A stretch of 18,995 nucleotides of DNA, from positions 1-18,995 of the forward strand of contig JAZQHP010000096.1 of the NCBI GenBank assembly GCA_045540655.1, given 5' to 3'. The position numbers were made by a program, and so were the translations under genes. Under the pieces are notes generated by a model that did no database searches, was not told the DNA's origin, and saw nothing but the letters and a program-made list of their open reading frames with translations. How positions within the stretch are numbered: the first letter of the stretch is position 1; every line of letters begins with the position of its first letter. The stretch is from RGIG1959 sp045540655. Its GTDB lineage: Bacteria > Bacillota > Clostridia > Oscillospirales > Acutalibacteraceae. Shown piece by piece: positions 9,201 through 14,625 of the stretch.

Positions 9201-10615
9201 TCCTCGCGACCCTTTTCCTCACCGTCCACGTTTTTGAGCGATTCCATCACCATCGGCAGGATGTTCGCGAAGTCAATACAGCCGGTGATGGATCCGTCGA
9301 CATAGAGAGCCTCTCTCTTATCTTCCGCCACGAGCGCAATCGGGTCGGTCGCGTTGTTCGCGGCAATCGCCGCTTTCACGTCCGCAACCTGTTGTTCCGC
9401 CGCGCCATACTGCGCCACGCCTCCGACCTTTCGACCGCTCACGGTTGCCACCACGTCACTGATCGTGACATTCGGGGTCATGGAGTTATCGAGCGTGTCG
9501 GTCGAAATGCCGGGACGCTCGGCGTTATCGGTGATGGTGTACCAACGATACTCAAACTCCGTCGTATCACTCACCTGTGTTTGTCCCTTGTTGTCATCGT
9601 TCGAAGCACCGATTTCTTTTTGCACGGGTGTACCGATCAACAGAGAGATCGCCATCTGCGTGCCATCAAGCGCCTCGGTCGAGTAGTACAGATACGGCGT
9701 ATCGGTCAGATACAGGATCGTATTGTTGGGGGTTTTGTTGCCGACCGGTCTGGTACCGCTCGCAACCCAGGTCATCGTCTTCACGTTCTTGTCGAGCGTG
9801 ACGCCCCATTTGCCCTGCATCGCGTCGTAGCGGTTGTAGACATACGCCGTGGAGGCACCGCTTTTCTTCGCGTCTGCTTTGGTGGCAAACGGAATGAGCA
9901 GATCGGAGCCGTTGGAATGCTTGAGCGTCACTGCCGTGTCGGTCGTTTTGTGAGCAGTCGCCCACACCGTGGCGTCGATCAGATCCACATCCGCCAGCGC
10001 CGAGCCCGTCACATTATACACCGAGGTGTTCGCCGACCACTTGGTGATCGGGTAGCTCGGCATCGCGGGAGCGCCGTAGAAAACTTTCGACAGATTGATC
10101 CACGCATCGCCGCCCGGCAGGAACGGGTCGTTCTCGTTGCCGCTCTGCGAAGACGGCTCGTACGGAGAAATCTGCTTCACCTGCTCAATATCGAGATTCG
10201 TGTCCGCGGTGATGCCGGTTATCGCATCCGTACCGAGCGCGTAATAGGTTTCGTCATTCGTGACCTTACCCTGCGTCACGGTCATGCCGAAGTCCTCGTC
10301 GGCGATGGAATCGCCCGAGATCGCTTCCGCCGTGCCGTCGCCGTCGGTATCCATGTAGAGGGTGCCGTCCGCCGCCATGTACAGGCCTTCGCCGCCTGCT
10401 TGCATAACGGGCGTGCCATCCTCCGTCGGGATCGCCGACTCGGTGGTCGCGTCATCACCGGAAGTGCCGTCGGCATTGTCGGTGGCAGAGGTGCCGCCGA
10501 ACACCGAGAGCAATTCGGGCAGGTTGAAGTCTGACAGCGCCGCCGCCGGAACCAATGAAAGCATCATCAGTACCGCCATGAACACCGCTACCAGCTTGGT
10601 GATATGATTCTTCAT
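3296..10615 (-). CDS. Giant secreted, probably cell-surface, beta-rich protein (2439 residues)
   Basis: Large exported protein of unknown function. Residues 1-28 form a Sec signal peptide (K-N-H-I-T-K, a hydrophobic core, then V-P-A-A-A-L-S). An acidic linker rich in Gly/Ser/Thr/Asp (about 40-100) includes an EF-hand-like D-T-D-G-D-G-T-A-E loop near 90; N-G-D-G-I-D-D recurs near 1900. A long Thr/Asn/Tyr/Gly-rich body without transmembrane helices suggests beta-sandwich modules; two segments end alike (I-N-Y-L-Y-F-G near 500, I-N-Y-V-Y-L-S near 1755), recalling carbohydrate-binding modules. A roughly 85-residue module is duplicated at about 758-840 and 848-934. Residues 2005-2061 (Y-G-Y-E-F-K-G-W ... 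Y-F-Y-A-K-W) and about 2117-2155 (R-G-W-K-V ... Y-K-P-G-Q-K-V-V-L) look like InlB B-repeat/Flg_new beta-grasp repeats. No LPXTG, SLH or C-terminal helix is seen. ATG 10615 follows AAAGGGG by 9 bases. Adhesin or glycan-binding role is inference. Confidence 0.9.
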   Translation of the reverse strand: MKNHITKLVAVFMAVLMMLSLVPAAALSDFNLPELLSVFGGTSATDNADGTSGDDATTESAIPTEDGTPVMQAGGEGLYMAADGTLYMDTDGDGTAEAISGDSIADEDFGMTVTQGKVTNDETYYALGTDAITGITADTNLDIEQVKQISPYEPSSQSGNENDPFLPGGDAWINLSKVFYGAPAMPSYPITKWSANTSVYNVTGSALADVDLIDATVWATAHKTTDTAVTLKHSNGSDLLIPFATKADAKKSGASTAYVYNRYDAMQGKWGVTLDKNVKTMTWVASGTRPVGNKTPNNTILYLTDTPYLYYSTEALDGTQMAISLLIGTPVQKEIGASNDDNKGQTQVSDTTEFEYRWYTITDNAERPGISTDTLDNSMTPNVTISDVVATVSGRKVGGVAQYGAAEQQVADVKAAIAANNATDPIALVAEDKREALYVDGSITGCIDFANILPMVMESLKNVDGEEKGREDVQYKIAQVRVDTKTAAGATDSAARINYLYFGPGQSTVYTPQTTNGSEVNGFAWMYAQDSSKSNTEANTNLSGFVSDYKTNTTTERAYTSGWENGETVTITNTPNNPQTITVDTHGKYGGELIAKDLIDRDADTGLYEASYEQAFLDGKSMIWQFVDENGQVQRLEAEYNQDAKSYYVMVTIPIRKWVNVLGNSRRLSMVVTVEQGADATNGGEFYPSLAFWGNASGSHGAGHAKNTFGGRFRNEDLLAMFGQDNSYYHVDTSQNYFMMEIDSTLGHSTIYNTQLVEDGYVVYSYRGTNYFVKDNKVFTRKQNTNAAGYLEYKSLTGDTYYYDAANKVLYNTSGIASDIDVNSLAAQYTYSAADLGTVFGLTSQNKTVDGYALYTDANGTEYYKDSNNVYYTREHTRNSWGSFLYIGSDSTTKYTNDPDTGKWYDADGHEIDTAPTDVTAHYTYTMALLEKEYNDTESWYDILRSPYMYDKTVQAAKKSCNITDDLIGYVYISSLRFAMPVGSKITVQNMKGDGNSAGLNMYSTSGAIVSAYDGGTGSQPVTNVENELPEMEATLKAGASTDPAVETHDYTESGTIKGTQTDSAAGYGPYLEDSYYTIYDLLDMEQVNGHGDYASTDNAAINPIYGTNLRFTEWVPIYSGPSTTGTERYGTIRQDRDVVLYASINDNSGKRWGLTGVMTKGGTAEWGWFDMTNGGIGGNWWQTGEAGGRNKANPFIDLSSEKYGGKTVEDYPNYDSIKSAVINHLGANWHLSSFNTGGDIHFTNGENDYAKENYAITADDIYDADGYYQRTMLAFGNYNRDAGHYSATHAADQNWLVTDDSTELELRSKTVNGGQFYGFGMSRTLKEPIRLHRGGTQNGYPVLYYDLGVENAGGHFTLALSIVKKSARYQEVNGNAVELKDKAKYEDTMLLYLDGNNGLLKTEGLGTYADGTGYISLENLLTVNQEYWTGNYDTGEGGADNPDDPSYAVLDEPNKAPRYVYEIVGVSVYVQRKEYNPGTINLNRLEILQEDTPWLDKMAVKDKSTSNDYSQKVKLVDSMNIINDVFYHKHDEETDGQYTVDSSGNITNTTYKSTTTKLGSHIKENSNSGWSGQVTIDYDNDQSWWNDRETELFNGAKAESVDGVYEYRTALGHLRVWVPAHREASFILTADRSFNTQNYKYLYYSYSVRNVDTGISEQETTTNNGRTKDGKDVTGIEVAIKSTQTASQQAYLEQNGTWVYYDASNDFFGSDVPDDRSYDTMMNAALDLSSLDHIDSINQIVFYMNNEESKTAEFYINYVYLSNQEPTQLIQNSLAKPQMQYYYLMDNTGDRYSARFPTLDNPTGAVNGTTVDNGRNNPVIVERGALLSDGTYFNGEPLDGYGTATSAADSKGYYKKTYSDAALKNIWFYSGVTLGTDGKENTKDYTDITDFYTYKERNGDGIDDIYDMMWSYGRWYTGVGDSMMNTMYVEGEDKAVTGNLTLRYATEDYVLLRAGIQPIKYTTYYNAMGGQFRYENSNSTIQGGVQVDENSYYITSTVLFSNFTYPVTGPDVITPFKYGYEFKGWLTEDDLFGEEDTTEKNLYKYHRKEVPGVNYFYAKWEKTLDSTHTNTAQFYINDGTERVWFTRVAKYETKENESFKITIPDIKQYEDAEGVTQFIRGWKVKGTAGNTALYKPGQKVVLTKNVNLEPVLATNTTQNLSMTVTLNGAKLFLVTDMKDGKYTELKDLSNGYQGITCTKSKSGMTYTYYNLPQDVIVVAKPINVDTTGKSVWMLTKDTTNSDYASTSRSAHYLNGTTGTVMSTNSTEYQFSVYATMTLTYTALDTGSKADYQTEHGVVSTMVSSTSEAAEGGREMIFVSSFDLSNAPNAKAVAWGTLYTKNNLYKTIDMSEDMTLKTESIDAASIDEGSFETKHANVRQVKATSKSVTNQYYLRVTENKGNRVQYFCRSYVIYQIGDSPTYYVAYSNVVLKEYLAEAN
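7812..8341 (-). repeat. Tandem protein-level duplication inside the giant exported protein
   Basis: Two adjacent modules of about 85 residues (roughly residues 758-840 and 848-934) share the order D-G-Y-[V/A]-[V/L]-Y, then T-[N/E]-Y-[F/Y]-x-K-D-x-[K/N]-V-[F/Y]-[T/Y], then G-x-[L/F]-x-Y, a [Y/W]-Y-D-A strand and an ending A-[Q/H]-Y-T-Y. The DNA copies are clearly diverged, so the duplication is old. Boundaries are approximate. Confidence 0.6.
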
Positions 10616-10719
10616 ATCGGTGTGCCCCTTTCTCAAAAGAAATCGTGGTAAAACGAGAATGAGTTGCGTCCTGTTTCCCGCCAAACGGCAAAAAGGGCGC
10701 AAGAATCCTAATGTGAATC

Positions 10720-10728
10720 ATTATACCA
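10720..10728 (-). promoter_or_regulatory. Extended -10 promoter of the giant exported protein gene
   Basis: The minus strand reads TGGTATAAT (10728-10720): a perfect TATAAT with the TGn extension. No good -35 hexamer lies at 16-18 bases, where the sequence is AT-rich, so extended -10 recognition is likely. The start would be near 10713, giving a leader of about 97 bases before ATG 10615. Confidence 0.65.
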
Positions 10729-10851
10729 TATTGAAAAAATTAAAATATGAACAAACTATGAATAATGTTAGTTTTTTAGAAGGAAAATCTCAGGTTTGTA
10801 ACTTTGTAACAAAAAGCGAACGGCTCGCCCCTTCAAATCCGACACAACACC

Positions 10852-10928
10852 CATACGCCCCGATGTTTCCTATAACATATGTTGTGGTCGGGAGTATTCG
10901 GGATACCCGCATATACCGTCGGGGTATG
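10852..10928. other. Segment with alternative stem-loop pairings
   Basis: CATA-CG-CCCCGA (10852-10863) can pair with TCGGGGTATG (10919-10928), giving a 10-bp stem with a two-base bulge. The same right arm can instead pair locally with GCATATACC (10910-10918) just before it. Between them lie the palindrome AACATATGTT (10874-10883) and a small hairpin, CGGG-ATA-CCCG (10900-10910 region). No coding frame explains this and no RNA family is recognised. Confidence 0.35.
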
Positions 10929-10977
10929 CCATGGTTTTGTTCCGAAAAACGGCTCTTTATTCTATTTTTATAGAACT

Positions 10978-11910
10978 TTATCGAATGACAATAACCACGC
11001 GGTCGCCGTCGGTGTCTATTTCATCGAATGCGATCGAACGGATCGTGAAATCCTCGTAGGTGATATACGAATAGCGCCCTTCCCGTAGCGCACAGCAACT
11101 GCTGTAGACGGTGATCTCGTCACGCTCCCCCACCCGGACACATCCTTTCGGAAAGGATACACAAGACAGCATCCGCAGAGTATGCGCCCGCGCGGCATCC
11201 CCTTCCAGCCACGGCGCGTGACAACGCATAAACGCCGCGCGCACAAACCGTGACGACGAGGAGAAATCGCCGGGAAGCCCCAGACCGCCCATGCCGCGGC
11301 TGTAAAGCGGCGTCGGCACATCGCCGAAGGCGGCGGGCGGCGCGTCTGTCTGCAACGCCGTGAAATCCGCCAGACGGATCTGATGATACGAAAGCGGCGG
11401 ACTGTTGGTGAGCACGTCCACCGCATTCGGCTCCACGTGCAGTCCGTCACACAGCGGCTCGACAGCAAAGGATTCTGCCCCATCGCACAAAAACCAGTGA
11501 AGCGGCGTCAACGCCAGTTCCTCGCTGTACGGCACGGCGGCAACGGTCGTGCGCAAGAGCAGATCCGCCGCCTCCCGCGCAGTGGCGCATTGGCGAAGCA
11601 CGTAGGGAATCAACTCAAACGGTGCGACCGCATCGGGGCTGTCGGCGGGGGCATAGGTCGCCCACAGCGGGAAATTCAACCCCGCCATATAGACCCCTTT
11701 TTCATTGAGAGCATCGTAAAACAGCGGTTGCTCATGCGGCATATACGCCATGCCCATCACCGCAAAGCCTTCGGTCGGCGCACACGTCTGCCGACACACA
11801 AACGGTGCGCGGCGCGGCAACAGCGTCACCCGCTCACCGAGTGAATATTCCAGATCGAGATTACGACCGACGAGCGTGTCCGCCGCCCGACAGGCAATGA
11901 CCGTACACAT
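10978..11910 (-). CDS. Choloylglycine hydrolase family protein (bile salt hydrolase / penicillin V acylase type)
   Basis: N-terminal-nucleophile hydrolase of 310 residues that should cleave a linear amide bond, as bile salt hydrolases (BSH) do with glycine- or taurine-conjugated bile acids. All expected active-site residues are visible: Cys2, which becomes the N-terminal nucleophile after Met removal (M-C-T-V-I), Arg16 and Asp19 (G-R-N-L-D-L-E), Asn79 (A-G-L-N-F-P), Asn169 (L-T-N-S-P) and Arg221 (S-S-S-R-F-V-R). Asn79 in A-G-L-N-F-P is the BSH-type residue; penicillin V acylases usually have Tyr there. There is no signal peptide, so it is cytoplasmic. ATG 11910 was chosen because AAGGAG lies 7 bases upstream and because Cys must be residue 2; the longer reading frame would abolish the mechanism. 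Substrate is inference: other acyl-amides, including N-acyl homoserine lactones, are possible. No adjacent bile transporter or dehydroxylation gene is present. Confidence 0.9.
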   Translation of the reverse strand: MCTVIACRAADTLVGRNLDLEYSLGERVTLLPRRAPFVCRQTCAPTEGFAVMGMAYMPHEQPLFYDALNEKGVYMAGLNFPLWATYAPADSPDAVAPFELIPYVLRQCATAREAADLLLRTTVAAVPYSEELALTPLHWFLCDGAESFAVEPLCDGLHVEPNAVDVLTNSPPLSYHQIRLADFTALQTDAPPAAFGDVPTPLYSRGMGGLGLPGDFSSSSRFVRAAFMRCHAPWLEGDAARAHTLRMLSCVSFPKGCVRVGERDEITVYSSCCALREGRYSYITYEDFTIRSIAFDEIDTDGDRVVIVIR

Positions 11911-11921
11911 AAAAACACTCC

Positions 11922-11950
11922 TTGTCAATCCGCTTGTTTCGCGGTATACT
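11922..11950 (+). promoter_or_regulatory. Sigma-A type promoter of the FliB-like gene
   Basis: TTGTCA (11922-11927) and TATACT (11945-11950) are separated by 17 bases; the start would be near 11957, about 30 bases before ATG 11988. It lies in the short divergent gap with the hydrolase gene. Confidence 0.72.
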
Positions 11951-11987
11951 GAAAGCAAATCCTCTTGAATCGGAGGCGAATGTCGAC

Positions 11988-12890
11988 ATGACTGTATTCG
12001 TACCGTCGTATTACGGCGCGTTTGCCTGCAAAGCGGGCGCTTGCCGTCACAGCTGTTGCATCGGCTGGGACATTGCGGTGGATCCCGCTTCCAAAGCCCG
12101 CTATGAACAGTGGGACTCTCCGCTCGGGAACGCGCTTCGCACCCATATGCACACCGATGAAGACGGCGACACCTATATCACCCTTGACGGTAACGGACGT
12201 TGCCCGTTTCTGAATGCGCAAGGGCTTTGCGAGATCATTTTGCAGAAAGGCGACGGCGCGCTTTGTCAGATCTGCGCCGATCATCCGCGCTACCGTTCTT
12301 TCTTTTCCGATCGTGTGGAAATGGGACTGGGCGCATGCTGTGAAGAAGCGGCGGCACTGCTCCTGTCGCAGACAGAGCCTGTGCGGTTGATGCCGCTCGG
12401 CGAGCAAGCGGCTCTTTGTCCGAACGATGCCGAATCGGCGTTTTTCGCCGCACGGGAGCGCCTGCTGGCAATCGCACAGGATCGTACGATGTCCATCGAT
12501 GAACGGCTCACCGCCGTATTGCGCGCGGTGGATAAAGACCGTGCGCCGCTGTCGCGCCGTGCCCTGTTCGGCGTGTATTCCTCGCTTGAACGGCTCGATC
12601 CCGCCTGGGATGCGGTGCTCGCGCAATTACTCGACGACCGACCGTGCGCCGCCTTGCCCGCCGTCCCTGCGGAGCAATGGCTGGTATACGGGCTGTACCG
12701 CCACACCGCCGACGCCTTGCAGGATGGTCGGTTCGCCTCCCGTGCCGCCATGGCGGTGTATGCGGTGCGGCTGATCGCCGCTTTGTGCCGCGAAGGTACC
12801 TTGGAAGACATCGTCGGGCTGGTGCGTGCCTATTCTGCCGAGGTGGAATATTCCGCCGATAACCTTGAACAACTCATCGACACGTTTTAA
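11988..12890 (+). CDS. fliB: FliB family protein (flagellin lysine-N-methylase-like)
   Basis: A 300-residue cytoplasmic protein resembling the FliB family, whose founding Salmonella member methylates lysines of flagellin. The family's cysteine pattern is prominent in the first 120 residues: C14, C19-x3-C23-C24-x2-W27, then C72-P-F-L-N ... G-L-C81-E-I, L-C93-x2-C96-x2-H-P-R101, and E-x-G-L-G-x-C117-C118-x-E-A. Such cysteines could hold a metal or iron-sulfur cluster. The C-terminal 180 residues are helical and variable. The upstream in-frame ATG at 11922 lies inside the promoter and has no ribosome-binding site, so ATG 11988 with GGAGG at 11972-11976 is preferred. No flagellin or flagellar gene lies in the window; FliB-like proteins are often annotated in Clostridia lacking nearby flagellar loci, so the substrate may differ. 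Its stop overlaps the convergent spoIVB stop. Confidence 0.85.
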   Translation: MTVFVPSYYGAFACKAGACRHSCCIGWDIAVDPASKARYEQWDSPLGNALRTHMHTDEDGDTYITLDGNGRCPFLNAQGLCEIILQKGDGALCQICADHPRYRSFFSDRVEMGLGACCEEAAALLLSQTEPVRLMPLGEQAALCPNDAESAFFAARERLLAIAQDRTMSIDERLTAVLRAVDKDRAPLSRRALFGVYSSLERLDPAWDAVLAQLLDDRPCAALPAVPAEQWLVYGLYRHTADALQDGRFASRAAMAVYAVRLIAALCREGTLEDIVGLVRAYSAEVEYSADNLEQLIDTF

Positions 12891-14110
12891 GCCGCATCCT
12901 GCCGCTGGGTGGACGGCACGGTGTCGGCGGTACGCCGCATATTCTCCGCAAAAATCGCGTAACCGCCCGTCGGATCGCCGATGAACACATGGGTCACCGC
13001 ACCGACCAGCTTGCCGTTTTGCAGAATCGGCGACCCGCTCATCCCGCACAGCACCCCGCCCGTTGCCTGCAACAGCTCGTCATCGGTGATGCGGATGACC
13101 ATATTCTGCGTCGGGGTATCCTCGCGGTAGTCCACCTGCTCGATCTCGATCGCATAGGACTGCGGGATACAGCCGTGCACGGTGGTGATAATCTGTGCGG
13201 GACCCGTCTGTACCTCCTGCTTGTGCGCGATCGGCATGGTCGCGAACGCCGGCGGCTGTTCATGAAGCAACCCGTACAGCCCCGTGTCATCGTTGGTGGT
13301 GAGCAGTCCCCATGAGCCTTGCTCAAAGCTCCCGAGAAGCTCTCCCGGAGCGCCCGCCTCGCCTTTCGTGACACCGAATATGGACGCAGGGACGATCTCT
13401 CCCGACGAGATCGGCACGGTTTGTCCCGTGTCGGCATCGTTGACCGGATGCCCGAGCCCCGCGAACACGCCGCCCTCCATATCATAGAACGTCAGCGTGC
13501 CGATGCCCGCCGCGCTGTCGCGAATCCACATGCCCGCTTTGAGGCATTTTTCCGAAAGTGACGCCACAGGGGTCAGGGTCGCTTCAAAGGTGGTTTGCTG
13601 GCGGCTGACCGTCAGCGTCAGCGGCAAACCGCCGCCGCTTTCCACCATGGCCGCCACCTGCGACGTGGTGGTGACCTCTTCCCCGTTGATTTCCAGAATG
13701 GCATCGCCGATCCGAAGCCCCGCCTCCTCGGCGGGGCTTTTTGCACCACTGCGCGTGTCGACATTGCCGATGCCGACCACCAGCACGCCCTGCGTGAACA
13801 TTTTGATGCCGAACGGCATCCCGCACACCGCCACGTCGCGACTGTCCTCAACCTCTACCGCAACCTCCTCCACGGGGATCACACCAAACAGGCGCACCTG
13901 TGCGGTATATCCTGTATCTCCGTCGCTTTGCGCGGCGGTCGTGCCGATCGGTTTTGGACGAAGCGCCGCCGTCTGAAGCACGAGCGTTTCGCCCTCGTTC
14001 ACCGCAAACGCCGACGGCAGATACTCCCGCGCCAGCGCCACCGCCCCGAAAATCAACGCACAGATCGGACACAGCACCGCCGCCGTCCACCGCCAGATTG
14101 CTTGTCTCAT
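12887..14110 (-). CDS. spoIVB: SpoIVB serine peptidase (family S55, PDZ domain)
   Basis: Sporulation protease of 407 residues. In Bacillus subtilis SpoIVB is exported from the forespore into the intermembrane space and triggers pro-sigma-K processing. Here residues 7-27 form an N-terminal membrane/signal segment, a PDZ domain spans about 105-170 (A-E-E-A-G-L-R-I-G-D-A-I-L-E-I-N-G at 127-143), and the S55 peptidase domain follows with catalytic His221 in G-L-G-H-P-V and Ser358 in C-G-M-S-G-S-P. Length fits the family. ATG 14110 has AAGGAGG about 8 bases upstream. A CATACTT (14158-14152) upstream is reminiscent of sporulation-sigma -10 elements, but no matching -35 was found. In many endospore formers spoIVB is next to spo0A; here the neighbours are unrelated and spo0A is absent from the window. 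It converges on the FliB-like gene with a 4-base overlap. Confidence 0.95.
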   Translation of the reverse strand: MRQAIWRWTAAVLCPICALIFGAVALAREYLPSAFAVNEGETLVLQTAALRPKPIGTTAAQSDGDTGYTAQVRLFGVIPVEEVAVEVEDSRDVAVCGMPFGIKMFTQGVLVVGIGNVDTRSGAKSPAEEAGLRIGDAILEINGEEVTTTSQVAAMVESGGGLPLTLTVSRQQTTFEATLTPVASLSEKCLKAGMWIRDSAAGIGTLTFYDMEGGVFAGLGHPVNDADTGQTVPISSGEIVPASIFGVTKGEAGAPGELLGSFEQGSWGLLTTNDDTGLYGLLHEQPPAFATMPIAHKQEVQTGPAQIITTVHGCIPQSYAIEIEQVDYREDTPTQNMVIRITDDELLQATGGVLCGMSGSPILQNGKLVGAVTHVFIGDPTGGYAIFAENMRRTADTVPSTQRQDAA

Positions 14111-14202
14111 CGACCATCCCTCCTTGGTGGTAGTTTGCCGCAAATCGGCACAAGTATGTCACTTTTCTCATTTTTTACAGGCGGGTGTTGCAATTTTGTT
14201 CA

Positions 14203-14231
14203 TTGTTTTTTGCCATGAGGGGGAGTAATAT
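14203..14231 (+). promoter_or_regulatory. Promoter of the SLOG / Cys-rich operon
   Basis: TTGTTT (14203-14208) and TAATAT (14226-14231) are spaced by 17 bases, each hexamer a partial match. The start would be near 14238, leaving a leader of about 34 bases before ATG 14272. Confidence 0.55.
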
Positions 14232-14246
14232 GGTAATAGGAGATAT

Positions 14247-14614
14247 ATCCCCTTGAAAGGAGGCGCCCGCTATGAAGGTTGCGGTGATCGGCAGTCGGCA
14301 AGCACCCGACAACGCCGCCGAGCTGATTCTCAGCCAGCTTCCCGCCGCGACCTCCGAAATCGTATCGGGCGGTGCGGACGGCATCGACCGTTTTGCCGCA
14401 CAGGTCGCCGCCGATCAAGGGATCCCGCTGAAGGTATTTTTGCCCGATTATGAACGCTACGGTCGTCAGGCGCCGCTCAAACGCAACGATGACATCATCG
14501 ACCGCGCCGACATGGTGCTGGCGTTCTGGGACGGGCAATCCCGCGGGACGCAATATGTCATTGCCGAATGTGTAAAACGGGGACGCTTTGTGCGCGTGAT
14601 CCCCTTGAAAGGAG
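14247..14614 (+). repeat. 16-base direct repeat at the two ribosome-binding sites of the SLOG operon
   Basis: ATCCCCTTGAAAGGAG occurs at 14247-14262 and again at 14599-14614, immediately upstream of ATG 14272 and ATG 14625. The second copy also encodes I-P-L-K-G at the end of the SLOG protein. Only the terminal copies are repeated; the interval is the SLOG gene. Confidence 0.8.
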
Positions 14615-14625
14615 AGACACCGTAA
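14272..14625 (+). CDS. SLOG-fold protein (YspA/DUF2493-like), possible nucleotide-binding sensor
   Basis: A 117-residue single-domain protein of the SLOG (SMF/DprA-LOG) superfamily, a Rossmann-like fold that binds nucleotides or nucleotide-derived ligands. Visible signatures are M-K-V-A-V-I-G-S-R at 1-9, the glycine-rich ligand loop S-G-G-A-D-G-I-D-R at 32-40, K-R-N-D-D-I-I-D-R-A-D at 70-80 and A-F-W-D-G-Q-S-R-G-T at 84-93, the pattern I associate with DUF2493/YspA proteins. No transmembrane or DNA-binding part is present. A strong AAAGGAGG (14256-14263) precedes ATG 14272 by 8 bases. The gene overlaps the next one by a single base (TAATG at 14623-14627), so the two are translationally coupled. 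Members of the superfamily are predicted in nucleotide-metabolite signalling and some phage-conflict systems; no effector domain is visible, so the role is open. Confidence 0.82.
   Translation: MKVAVIGSRQAPDNAAELILSQLPAATSEIVSGGADGIDRFAAQVAADQGIPLKVFLPDYERYGRQAPLKRNDDIIDRADMVLAFWDGQSRGTQYVIAECVKRGRFVRVIPLKGETP

Larger units (their letters stand above)
10616..10977. other. Intergenic region with leader, promoter and structured segment; no gene seen
   Basis: This 362-base gap lies between two minus-strand genes. From the giant gene outward it holds a leader of about 100 bases, an extended -10 element (10728-10720), an AT-rich tract (about 10730-10790), and a GC-rich segment with several inverted repeats (10852-10928). 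A short AT stem, TTCTAT-TTTT-ATAGAA (10960-10975), immediately follows the hydrolase stop codon. I see no convincing terminator for the hydrolase gene. The plus-strand open frame here has no ribosome-binding site and crosses the promoter. Confidence 0.6.

Noticed and set aside
3251..10534. Three very long plus-strand open frames (428, 1044 and 648 codons) opposite the giant gene
   Set aside because: All three lie in exact codon register with the minus-strand gene, so they stay open simply because that gene avoids TTA, CTA and TCA codons. They lack ribosome-binding sites and read as Arg/Val/Ile/His-rich nonsense, while the minus strand has a signal peptide, ribosome-binding site, promoter and domains.
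10620..10973. 117-codon plus-strand open frame in the gap before the giant gene
   Set aside because: It has no ribosome-binding site, crosses the giant gene promoter and the inverted repeats, and its translation shows no recognisable fold.
14111..14200. Sigma-G/sigma-F promoter for spoIVB
   Set aside because: A CATACTT resembles a -10 element, but no acceptable -35 pentamer lies 16-18 bases upstream, so it is not listed as a feature.
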